Source of the DNA: JACCZX01 sp963710675 | GTDB taxonomy: Bacteria; Pseudomonadota; Gammaproteobacteria; Burkholderiales; Burkholderiaceae_F | Direction of reading: 5' to 3' | NCBI GenBank assembly: GCA_963710675.1 | Contig: CAVQBE010000027.1 | Coordinates: 1-64,000, forward strand | Length of the DNA stretch: 64,000 nucleotides | Shown here: piece by piece, positions 1 through 7,502 of the stretch | Layout: the number at the start of each line of letters is the position of its first letter | Numbering within the stretch: position 1 is the stretch's first letter | The notes under the pieces: generated by a model | Database searches by the model: none | What the model was told of the DNA's origin: nothing | Seen by the model: the letters and a program-made list of their open reading frames with translations, nothing else | Program-made: the position numbers and the translations under genes

Positions 1-110
1 TCGAGCGCGGCATTGTAAGTGTCAAGGTGGCCGGATCGTTGCTTGCTCTGAACTCGTTCGAGAAAATCACATCACCGCCGTATCCTCCGGCTCTAGGATC
101 AGGGTCAGAC

Positions 111-305
111 ATGACAACCCCGTTAGGACCACCGCGCCGTCGCAGCCTCGAGCGTGAAATCATCATCGCCGTTGTCGTGCTGTATCTGATGATCACGGGT
201 GTGATGGTGACGGTCCATTACCTTCAGCCGTTGGGTCAGGAAACGGCGACATCATCGAGATCGCCCTCGCATAGCGAGCGAAGCCGGCCATCGGCTGCTC
301 CCTGA
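111..305 (+). CDS. small single-pass membrane protein, unknown
   Basis: A 64-residue protein with one clear hydrophobic segment at about residues 17-36, preceded by a basic stretch (RRRSLER) and followed by a hydrophilic Ser/Arg/Pro-rich tail. The arrangement fits a single-span inner-membrane protein. The ATG at 111 is preferred over an in-frame upstream GTG at 27 because the extra 28 residues look non-coding. It sits just upstream of, and co-directional with, the CorA-like gene, but the 44-bp gap leaves an operon link unproven. I do not recognise the family. Confidence 0.45.
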   Translation: MTTPLGPPRRRSLEREIIIAVVVLYLMITGVMVTVHYLQPLGQETATSSRSPSHSERSRPSAAP

Positions 306-349
306 GCTCTTGTCGCGTGCGTCCGCTGAAATAAGACCTGGAGAATCCA

Positions 350-1321
350 ATGATTCACACCGTTCTCAGAATCGGCGGGCAACTGTCATCGATCGATGGC
401 CTGCCGGAGCAGGAACTCGATGCGCAGGTGATATGGCTCGAAGTCAATGCGCCTAGCGCTGAAGAAAGTGTGGCCTTGCGCGGGCGTTTCGGAATTGAAA
501 CACGCCGGCAAGTCGGTAACGTTGTTGAGGACGGCGACTTGCTTTACCTGCGATCGCAGCTGATCGAGCTGGACCCCAATGACAAACCGCGCTTTGCAAG
601 CATCACATTCGTCCTCGGAGATCACGTCGTAGCAACGATCAGTGACGACGCCGACTTCAGGCCGTTCGGCTCCATTTTGCAGCGCTGCAAGCGCCGGCCG
701 AGCAATGCCGAGAGTCCGAAGGCTCTGTTGCGACTCCTGCTTCAAACGGCGAACGACCGCGCGGCGGGCGTCATCGATTATGTGGCTGACGCCCTGGTCC
801 AGACGACAAGCGAGATCTCGGAGATTTCGGATGGCTACGACAAAAGGGGCCGCGAGCTGGGGGTTAGCGATTTGAGTACAACGATGCGGGGCCTCAATGA
901 GATGGAGGAGCTGATCTTGCGCTGCGTCGAGGCGCAGCTGACACTCGGGCGCTCGATACGTTATCTCGGTGACGAGGTGGACAATCGCACCGAACATGAC
1001 TTGCAGGTGCTGGTCAACGAGCTGGCGGGTGACGTTGCCGGGACCAAGGAGCATGCGATGTTCCAGCACGAGCGAGTCCGCTATTTGCAGACGGCGGTCA
1101 CCAACATTCTGAATATCAAGCAGAACGAGATCATCAAGGTGTTTACGATTGTCACAGCCGTGTTTCTGCCACCGACGCTGATTGGAACGCTATATGGCAT
1201 GAACTTCGCCGTCATGCCGGAGCTATCTTGGGAGCACGGGTTCATTTATTCGATGTGTCTGACGCTCGGCGCCGCGATCCTTCCGCTTTGGTACATCAAG
1301 CGCCGCGGCTGGCTACGTTAG
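350..1321 (+). CDS. CorA/ZntB-family divalent cation transporter
   Basis: A 323-residue protein of the 2-TM GxN transporter family. The long N-terminal part is the cytoplasmic funnel domain with a helical stalk. The two membrane helices lie at the C-terminus, with the signature YGMN at about residues 282-285 followed by the periplasmic loop and a second helix ending in the basic tail IKRRGWLR. The length and the lack of the classic CorA MPEL context are compatible with the ZntB-like (Zn/proton) branch as well as Mg CorA; the substrate cannot be fixed from sequence alone. A GGAGAA ribosome-binding site lies just upstream of the ATG. Confidence 0.9.
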   Translation: MIHTVLRIGGQLSSIDGLPEQELDAQVIWLEVNAPSAEESVALRGRFGIETRRQVGNVVEDGDLLYLRSQLIELDPNDKPRFASITFVLGDHVVATISDDADFRPFGSILQRCKRRPSNAESPKALLRLLLQTANDRAAGVIDYVADALVQTTSEISEISDGYDKRGRELGVSDLSTTMRGLNEMEELILRCVEAQLTLGRSIRYLGDEVDNRTEHDLQVLVNELAGDVAGTKEHAMFQHERVRYLQTAVTNILNIKQNEIIKVFTIVTAVFLPPTLIGTLYGMNFAVMPELSWEHGFIYSMCLTLGAAILPLWYIKRRGWLR

Positions 1322-1351
1322 GCATGCCGGAGCGTGCATACTTCGCGGACT

Positions 1352-2437
1352 ATGAACATGAACGTTGAACAAGCGCAGGCAGCGCTGCAGAAAGTCGTCG
1401 ATCCGAACACCGGCAAAGATTTGATGGCGTCCCGCTCCGCGCGCAACGTTCGCGTTGAGGGTGGTGACGTCAGCGTCGATGTCGAGCTCGGTTATCCGGC
1501 TGCCAGCCAGATCGAACCCATCCGCCGTTTGGTTATCGACGCATTGAAGGCGGCGGGCGCTGCCAATGTCAGCGCCAACGTGACGATGAAGATCGTCGCG
1601 CATACCGTGCAGCGCGGGCTGAAGGTGATGCCCAACATCAAGAACATCGTAGCTGTGGCCTCGGGCAAGGGCGGTGTTGGCAAGAGTACGGTCGCAGCGA
1701 ATCTTGCGCTGGCCCTAGCCGCCGAGGGCGCGCAAGTCGGTGTGCTCGACGCAGACATCTACGGACCCAGCCAGCCGACGATGCTCGGCATCAGCGGGCG
1801 CCCGACCACGGTTGACAATCGCACGCTCGAACCGATGGAGAACCATGGCTTGCAGATGAGCTCGATCGGATTGTTGATCGACGCGGATCAACCGATGGTG
1901 TGGCGCGGGCCCATGGTCACGCAGGCACTGCAGCAGCTGCTGACGCAGACGAACTGGCGCGATCTCGATTACCTGGTCGTCGACATGCCGCCGGGCACTG
2001 GAGATATTCAGCTGACGCTCGCGCAGCAGGTACCCGTGACCGGAGTCGTCATCGTCACGACGCCGCAGGACATCGCTTTGATGGATGCTAAAAAAGGATT
2101 GAAGATGTTCGAGAAGGTCGGCGTCCCGATCCTCGGCATCGTCGAAAACATGGCGGTGCATCTGTGCAGCAACTGCGGCCATGCCGAACACATCTTCGGC
2201 TCCGAAGGCGGTCAGAAAATGGCGGCCGAGTACGGCGTCGACTTTCTGGGCAGCTTGCCGCTAGATATTCGTATCCGCGAGCAGGCCGATTCCGGCCGAC
2301 CCACCGTGATCGCTGAGCCCGACAGTCCGGTCGCCCAAAGTTACAAGGAGATCGCGCGCAAGGTTGCGGTTAGCATCGCCGAACGAGCGAAGGACATGTC
2401 GCTGAAGATGCCGACGATCAAGGTGTCGAATACCTGA
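1352..2437 (+). CDS. apbC: iron-sulfur cluster carrier ATPase Mrp/ApbC
   Basis: A 361-residue Mrp/NBP35-family P-loop ATPase that carries and transfers Fe-S clusters in the cytosol. An N-terminal MIP18-like (DUF59) domain occupies about residues 1-85. The deviant Walker A motif GKGGVGKST follows at about residue 105, then the DADIYGPSQP switch region, the VVDMPPGTGD motif, and the cluster-binding CSNC pair at about residue 272. The ATG at 1352 (or 1358) is preferred to an in-frame GTG at 1334. The gene is intact and co-directional with corA and the lipoprotein gene downstream. Confidence 0.95.
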   Translation: MNMNVEQAQAALQKVVDPNTGKDLMASRSARNVRVEGGDVSVDVELGYPAASQIEPIRRLVIDALKAAGAANVSANVTMKIVAHTVQRGLKVMPNIKNIVAVASGKGGVGKSTVAANLALALAAEGAQVGVLDADIYGPSQPTMLGISGRPTTVDNRTLEPMENHGLQMSSIGLLIDADQPMVWRGPMVTQALQQLLTQTNWRDLDYLVVDMPPGTGDIQLTLAQQVPVTGVVIVTTPQDIALMDAKKGLKMFEKVGVPILGIVENMAVHLCSNCGHAEHIFGSEGGQKMAAEYGVDFLGSLPLDIRIREQADSGRPTVIAEPDSPVAQSYKEIARKVAVSIAERAKDMSLKMPTIKVSNT

Positions 2438-2461
2438 GACACCAAGGGGCAGCTTGCGAAA

Positions 2462-2833
2462 GTGAAGCGGCGACGTTCCTCGACCCAGATCACGCTGGTC
2501 CTAATCGGCACGGTGACGCTGGTTGGCTGCAGCCAGCAATCGACGCCCTCGGCGCGTGATCAGTACGCCTCACTGGAAGATTGCGCGGCTGACTGGGGTC
2601 GCCCCGAGAGCTGCGAGCGTGTACAGAGCTCAGGCTATCCGGGCGGGTTTCTTTTCTGGGGGCCGCTGTACGCAGCTGGCGCGCGCAACCTTGCGCTGAA
2701 CGATGCACGGCGCAATGCCAATCCGAACTTCGTCGATCCGACTCGGCAAGGGCGGGCCATTGGCTCTACGAGAGCGCCGACGTCGCGCGGTGGTTTCGGA
2801 TCGTCGTCGCGCTCGTATACGTCCGGCGGCTAA
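2462..2833 (+). CDS. DUF1190/YgiB-like lipoprotein with Gly-Gly C-terminus
   Basis: A 123-residue predicted lipoprotein. The basic start MKRRR, a hydrophobic stretch and the lipobox LVGC place the lipidated cysteine at residue 23. The mature part has an EDCAADWG segment like the conserved region of E. coli YgiB/YjfM (DUF1190). A glycine/serine/arginine-rich tail contains RGGFG and ends in SGG. The start is GTG. The stop codon overlaps the ATG of the ATP-grasp gene downstream (TAATG), so the two are translationally coupled. The function of the family is unknown. From memory, E. coli YgiB also ends in a similar RGGFG...SSRS...GG tail, which makes the C-terminus worth attention. Confidence 0.75.
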   Translation: MKRRRSSTQITLVLIGTVTLVGCSQQSTPSARDQYASLEDCAADWGRPESCERVQSSGYPGGFLFWGPLYAAGARNLALNDARRNANPNFVDPTRQGRAIGSTRAPTSRGGFGSSSRSYTSGG

Positions 2834-3978
2834 TGCGGCGCGAATTGCTGGCGCCCCGAACTGCGTGGCAAAGCGAAATGGAATCAATCGGCTTTCACTA
2901 CCACTCGATCGACGGCACGTATTGGGACGAGTCACGCTGCTATGTGTTCTCGGATTTCGAGGTTGATCAACTGGAAAGTGCGACAGCCGAGCTTCACGAG
3001 ATGACGCTCAACGCCGCGCAGCAGGTCATCGGAAGCCAGCGTTACGAAGAGTTTGCGATTCCGCGCGAGTGCGTGCCGGCCATTGAACGAAGCTGGCAGG
3101 CGTATCGCGACGATCGGCCCGAAGCCTTTACTCTGTTGGGTCGGATGGATCTGTCTTATGACGGTGTAGCGCCGGCAAAGCTTCTCGAATACAACGCCGA
3201 CACGCCGACTGCTTGCCTTGAAGCGAGCGTGGCTCAGTGGCAGTGGCTGCAGGCGGTGCGGCCGCATTCGGATCAGTTCAACTCGCTGCATGAGCAGCTG
3301 ATTGCAGCTTGGCAAAAGCTGCTGGCTCGATCGAGTCCGTCCCGGCTGCACTTCGCCGCAGTTGGCGACAGCCAGGAAGACTGGGGCAACCTCGATTACT
3401 TGCGCGATACCGCGATACAGGCAGGATGGCAAACGTTTTCGTTGCCCGTCGAACGCATAGGGTGGAACGGCACCAGGTTTGTCGACGAGTTCAATGTGCC
3501 AATCGAAGTGCTGGTCAAACTGTATCCGTGGGAGTGGCTCGTCCGCGAAGACTTCGGTCCTGCATTGCTCGCGAGCACAATGCAGGTGATCGAGCCGGCT
3601 TGGAAAATGTTGCTCTCCAACAAGGCGATCCTCGTCGTGCTATGGGAGTTGTATCCCGATCATCCAAACCTTCTTCCTGCGTACCACGAGCCGGCGGCGT
3701 TGGGCTCGAAGTACGTGAAGAAGCCGAAGCTGGCACGCGAGGGCGCTAACGTGTCGGTGGTTGACGGTGCGCTGGTTAGAACAACAGAAGGTGATTACGG
3801 CGCCGAGGGATTCGTGTACCAAGCTGTCGCACCGTTGCCGAAGTTCGGCGACGACTATGCGGTCATCGGATCCTGGATCGTCGGCGATAAGCCGGCGGGT
3901 ATCGGTATTCGCGAAGACACGTCGCCGATCACACGCAACACGAGCCGTTTTGTGCCGCATTGTTTTGAGTATCAATGA
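2833..3978 (+). CDS. glutathionylspermidine synthase-like ATP-grasp amidoligase (YgiC/YjfC type)
   Basis: A 381-residue protein matching the synthetase half of glutathionylspermidine synthase, the stand-alone YgiC/YjfC group. Hallmarks are the N-terminal YWDES segment, LLEYNADTPT, the KLYPWEWL motif, and the C-terminal block with GAEGFVYQ, VIGSWIVGDKPAGIGIRED and NTSRFVPH. Family members use ATP to activate a carboxylate and join it to an amine. No amidase domain is present. It overlaps the upstream lipoprotein stop by one base and is followed 19 bp later by a DUF350 membrane protein, as in the E. coli yjf and ygi clusters. The natural substrate is unknown. Confidence 0.88.
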   Translation: MRRELLAPRTAWQSEMESIGFHYHSIDGTYWDESRCYVFSDFEVDQLESATAELHEMTLNAAQQVIGSQRYEEFAIPRECVPAIERSWQAYRDDRPEAFTLLGRMDLSYDGVAPAKLLEYNADTPTACLEASVAQWQWLQAVRPHSDQFNSLHEQLIAAWQKLLARSSPSRLHFAAVGDSQEDWGNLDYLRDTAIQAGWQTFSLPVERIGWNGTRFVDEFNVPIEVLVKLYPWEWLVREDFGPALLASTMQVIEPAWKMLLSNKAILVVLWELYPDHPNLLPAYHEPAALGSKYVKKPKLAREGANVSVVDGALVRTTEGDYGAEGFVYQAVAPLPKFGDDYAVIGSWIVGDKPAGIGIREDTSPITRNTSRFVPHCFEYQ

Positions 3979-3997
3979 GTGAGAGCCGGGAGACGCA

Positions 3998-4411
3998 ATG
4001 AGAAATACAGCGTTCGAAACGTTGGCGGGATTGCCGTACTTCGCCGCGTTCTTTGGCGTATCGCTGCTGTTGCTGACGATATGCCTTGCGCTTTACGTGT
4101 GGATCACACCGTATCCGGAGGTGAAGCTGATCCGCGAAGGCAACACAGCAGCGGCGGCGAGCCTGGGCGGCGCTGTCATCGGGTTCGCCCTGCCGCTGGC
4201 GAGCGTCGTCGTCAACAGCGTCTCGTTGCTCGATATGCTGCTCTGGTCAGCGGTCGCCCTGGTCGTTCAACTGGCGGCCTTCGCGGGCGTGCGCCTTCTG
4301 GTGCCGAATATCGCGCGTCATGTTCGCGAGGGGCAGGTGGCAAGCGGCATTTTGTTGGGCGCAATGGCGATTGCCCTCGGACTGCTCAATGCTGCTTCGA
4401 TGACGTACTAG
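3998..4411 (+). CDS. DUF350 (YjfL-like) inner-membrane protein
   Basis: A 137-residue, very hydrophobic protein with four predicted membrane segments (about residues 13-35, 52-70, 76-98 and 115-135). The acidic/basic stretch EVKLIREGNTAAAASLGG is characteristic of DUF350/YjfL. It is the third gene of the lipoprotein-amidoligase cluster, with a GGGAG ribosome-binding site before the ATG. DUF350 proteins travel with ATP-grasp ligases in many bacteria, so a role as membrane partner of the ligase is inferred; no activity is known. Confidence 0.8.
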   Translation: MRNTAFETLAGLPYFAAFFGVSLLLLTICLALYVWITPYPEVKLIREGNTAAAASLGGAVIGFALPLASVVVNSVSLLDMLLWSAVALVVQLAAFAGVRLLVPNIARHVREGQVASGILLGAMAIALGLLNAASMTY

Positions 4412-4465
4412 TCATCCGCTCGCTAACTGCTGCACGTAATTTCAGTTCTTTTGAAAGGAGGAGTC

Positions 4466-4942
4466 ATGACAAAAGTTGAATCCAGGCCGCAGGGGTACCA
4501 CACCGTGACGCCGTACATGGCCGTACGCGATTGCGTTGCAGCGATCGACTTTTATCGGCGCGCTTTCGGCGCTGAGAAAACGATGCAGCTCGACATGCCT
4601 GACGGCAAGGTTGCGCATGCCGAGATCCGCATAGGAGATTCGACATTGATGATGAGCGAGGAGAACGAGGCTTGGGGTAACAGGAGCCCGCAGACTCTTG
4701 GCGGATCGCCGATGTTTCTGATGATTTACGTGCCCGATGTCGATGCAGCGTTTAAGAAGGCGGTCGCAGCCGGCGCCACCGAAGTGCGCGCCGTTCAGGA
4801 TCAGTTCTACGGCGACCGCTCGGGAACTTTAAAGGACCCGTTTGGTTTTCAGTGGACGTTGTCGACGCACATCGAAGATGTGTCGCAGGAAGAAGCACAG
4901 CTGCGGATGGAAGCCGAGTTCAGTCAGCATTCTGCAGCGTAG
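4466..4942 (+). CDS. VOC-family protein (PhnB/YjdN-like)
   Basis: A 158-residue vicinal-oxygen-chelate protein resembling PhnB/YjdN glyoxalase-like proteins. It opens with HTVTPYMAVRD, then has AIDFYRRAFGAEKTMQL and a second repeat with PMFLMIYVPDVDAAFKKAVAAGA, ending in DPFGFQWTLSTHIEDVS. The start is fixed by a near-perfect AAAGGAGG ribosome-binding site at 4454-4461, so the in-frame TTG at 4451 is rejected. The catalytic role is unknown; many members are misannotated glyoxalases. It lies two bases upstream of a second VOC gene. Confidence 0.85.
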   Translation: MTKVESRPQGYHTVTPYMAVRDCVAAIDFYRRAFGAEKTMQLDMPDGKVAHAEIRIGDSTLMMSEENEAWGNRSPQTLGGSPMFLMIYVPDVDAAFKKAVAAGATEVRAVQDQFYGDRSGTLKDPFGFQWTLSTHIEDVSQEEAQLRMEAEFSQHSAA

Positions 4943-4944
4943 CG

Positions 4945-5367
4945 ATGGAAGCTCAACGTTTGCACCGCGGGCGGTTGATCGATCACGTGCATCTGATCGC
5001 GCGCGATCTTGAAGCTACTAAGCGCTTCTATGCCGCCGCGCTCGGTGCACTCGGCCTCAAGATCGAAGGTGAAGGAGAAGGTTATTTCTGGTCGGATGAG
5101 CTTTTCGTCAGCACCGACGCGATGTCGACCACGGGCGCCACACACGTGCATCTCGCCTTCCAGGCGCCGGACCGCGCAACCGTCGACCGCTTTCACGCCG
5201 CCTCGATTGCAGCTGGTGGCAAGGATCACGGTAAGCCCGGCGTGCGCGCGCAATACCACGCGGGCTACTACGGCGCATTTGTCATCGATCCCGACGGCAA
5301 TAACGTCGAGGCGGTTTATCACGGCCCGGCAAAGAGATCAGCGGATTCAGTCGTCGTGAGCTTCTAG
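4945..5367 (+). CDS. VOC-family glyoxalase-like protein
   Basis: A 140-residue single-domain VOC protein with LIDHVHLIARDLEATKRFYAAALGALGLK near the start, the central THVHLAFQAPDR strand and a C-terminal GYYGAFVIDPDGNNVEAVYH. The His and Glu residues of the usual metal site are present. The ATG lies two bases after the stop of the preceding VOC gene, so they are co-transcribed. The substrate cannot be assigned. It converges on the histidine kinase gene. Confidence 0.85.
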   Translation: MEAQRLHRGRLIDHVHLIARDLEATKRFYAAALGALGLKIEGEGEGYFWSDELFVSTDAMSTTGATHVHLAFQAPDRATVDRFHAASIAAGGKDHGKPGVRAQYHAGYYGAFVIDPDGNNVEAVYHGPAKRSADSVVVSF

Positions 5368-5384
5368 ACGACGGCGATTTGGCA

Positions 5385-7499
5385 TCAAGCGGGTGCTTGC
5401 AGCGCTCGGTGAAGTTCGTCGTAGTTCAATGGCTTGGTCAAATGCAGATCGAAGCCGGCGGTTATCGCTCGCTGATAGTCTTCCGGTCGCCCATAGCCGG
5501 TTACCGCTATCAGTCGCGGACAGGCCGCTGCCTTCCTTAGCCGTCGTGCCACTTCGTATCCGTCGACGCCTGGCAATCCGATGTCCAATAGCACCACGTC
5601 AGGCTGCACGCCTTGTACGAGTTCAATCGCAGACTCACCATCGTGGGCCTCGTGCACTTCATAACCCGACATCACCAGGTGCATCCGCAGTGCCTCGCGG
5701 CCATCCACATCATCTTCAACAATCAATATCCGACGAATCGGCGTGACACTTACAGCGCTCGGAAGCGGCGGCTCATCGGTCCGCCGTGACTCTGCGCGTG
5801 GCAGGCGAACCACAAACATGCTGCCCTTCGACGTGCCGGCGCTGTAAGCATCGACGCGACCTCCATGCAGCTCGACCAGATGGCGCACCAGTGTCAGTCC
5901 GATGCCGAGCCCGCCTTGTGCGCGGTCCAGGCTGCGCTGACCTTGCGTGAAGAGGTCAAACACGTGCGGCAATAGATCGGCAGCGATGCCGATCCCGCTG
6001 TCAGTGACTCGCAGTATCGATTCTTCGCCTTCGGTCTGAGTCTGCACGCGGATCAGGCCGCCGGCTGGCGTGTACTTGATTGCGTTTGTAAGAAGATTGT
6101 CGATGATCTGACTGAGCCGGTCAGGGTCGCCGTTGACCCAGGTCGGCGCCAAATCGATTTCAGTCCTGTGGTCCGTAAGGCGCCCAACATCCACACAAAC
6201 TGCGAGGCTCCTTTGCACTGCGTCCGCCAGATTGACGCGTTGTTGAGACAACACGATCTTCCTGGCCGTTACCCGACCAACGTCCAGCAGGTCATCGACA
6301 AGGCGTGTCAAGTGCTTCGTCTGTCGGCTGATGATTTCTACGGCGCGACTTCCAAACTCGGGTGGGTTGAGGTTTACCAGGACTTGCGATGCGTTGGATA
6401 TTGCCGCCAACGGATTGCGAAGCTCATGACTCAGCATCGCAAGGAACTCATCCTTCGACCGGTTCGCCGCCTCGGCCTCAGCGCGTGCTGTGCGCTCGCG
6501 ATCGAGCAACTCAAGTCGCTGCTGCTCGATGGTCTTGCGTTCCCATATCAACGCAGCGACTGGAAGCGTCATCGCCGCGATCGTGACCATGAATGCCTGC
6601 AGCAGTAGGAGCGACTCGTTCTCGCTTCTCATCACGAATGGACCGCTGCCGCCGACGGTCGCCCATACCGCAACCGCTGACAGAATCGCGACTCCCGTTG
6701 CAACTTCCCTTTGCCCAAAGCGAAATGCGGCCCATATCAGCGGAGGTATGCAAAGGAACGGCAGCGGATAGCGATTGAGTTCCGTATGAAGGAACACCAA
6801 CGCGCCCGCGCCCGTGACCGTTAGCAGCAGCAGTATTGCTTCGACGGGGCGCGCTCGCAGGGGCCCGAGGCCGGATGTCGTTACCCAGAGCAACAGCAGC
6901 GGCGTAACAATCAGAGCCCCTGCGGCGTCGCCCAGCCACCACGTCAGCCAGATTGCGCCGAACTGGCCAGGCTGTGCGTCGCCGGCAAGCAACAAGCTCG
7001 TTACGCCGATCGTTGCACTGATCGACGTGCTGACGATTCCCGCCAGCACCGAAAACGACACGATATCCCGGGCCCGGCTGAACGCAGCGAGTCCGTTTGC
7101 AAATCGGTTGACAAGAAATGCTCCGGCGACGGCTTCGAGCGTGTTACCTGCCGCGATGCCAAGCGAACTGAATACCGATACGGTGGTGGTGATATTGACG
7201 AGAAACGCGCCGATGAAAATGGCGGGTGCTATCCGGTTGCCAAACAGCAGCACCGCGGCCAGCGCGATACCCGTCGGCGGCCATACTGCTGTGGCGCTCG
7301 AGTGCAGGAAGGCAAACTGAAGTCCAAGCTTGCCAGCAAGGAAATAGACAACAATCAGTCCACCTATCAAGGACCAGCGGTGCAATGGCTTGATGTCTAT
7401 GCTGCTGACGTCCACTCGTCTGTCCTCAGCGTGAGCTTGTGCGGCGACATGCAGGGGCTCGGACCATAACAGCATCGCGGTCGATCTGCATCCGTGCAA
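5385..7499 (-). CDS. MASE1-domain hybrid sensor histidine kinase
   Basis: Up to 704 residues. A MASE1 integral-membrane sensor domain with about 8 spans fills residues 40-320. A short linker coiled coil follows, then HisKA with the phosphorylated histidine in SHELRNP (about residue 358). HATPase_c has the N box DNLLTNAIKYTP (~467-478) and G boxes DSGIGI and GGLGIGL. The C-terminal receiver domain has acidic residues EDD (~595) and the phospho-acceptor Asp in LLDIGLPG (~639). It is a complete hybrid kinase with no output domain, so a separate phosphotransfer protein is expected. The start is uncertain: the ATG at 7499 overlaps the divergent MFS gene, and a GTG near 7415 is equally plausible. 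Confidence 0.92.
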   Translation of the reverse strand: MHGCRSTAMLLWSEPLHVAAQAHAEDRRVDVSSIDIKPLHRWSLIGGLIVVYFLAGKLGLQFAFLHSSATAVWPPTGIALAAVLLFGNRIAPAIFIGAFLVNITTTVSVFSSLGIAAGNTLEAVAGAFLVNRFANGLAAFSRARDIVSFSVLAGIVSTSISATIGVTSLLLAGDAQPGQFGAIWLTWWLGDAAGALIVTPLLLLWVTTSGLGPLRARPVEAILLLLTVTGAGALVFLHTELNRYPLPFLCIPPLIWAAFRFGQREVATGVAILSAVAVWATVGGSGPFVMRSENESLLLLQAFMVTIAAMTLPVAALIWERKTIEQQRLELLDRERTARAEAEAANRSKDEFLAMLSHELRNPLAAISNASQVLVNLNPPEFGSRAVEIISRQTKHLTRLVDDLLDVGRVTARKIVLSQQRVNLADAVQRSLAVCVDVGRLTDHRTEIDLAPTWVNGDPDRLSQIIDNLLTNAIKYTPAGGLIRVQTQTEGEESILRVTDSGIGIAADLLPHVFDLFTQGQRSLDRAQGGLGIGLTLVRHLVELHGGRVDAYSAGTSKGSMFVVRLPRAESRRTDEPPLPSAVSVTPIRRILIVEDDVDGREALRMHLVMSGYEVHEAHDGESAIELVQGVQPDVVLLDIGLPGVDGYEVARRLRKAAACPRLIAVTGYGRPEDYQRAITAGFDLHLTKPLNYDELHRALQAPA

Positions 7500-7502
7500 C
7501 AG

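Noticed and set aside
386..1069. Long open frame antisense to the CorA-like gene
   Set aside because: Shadow of a strongly supported coding frame in GC-rich DNA; no ribosome-binding site or recognisable domain.
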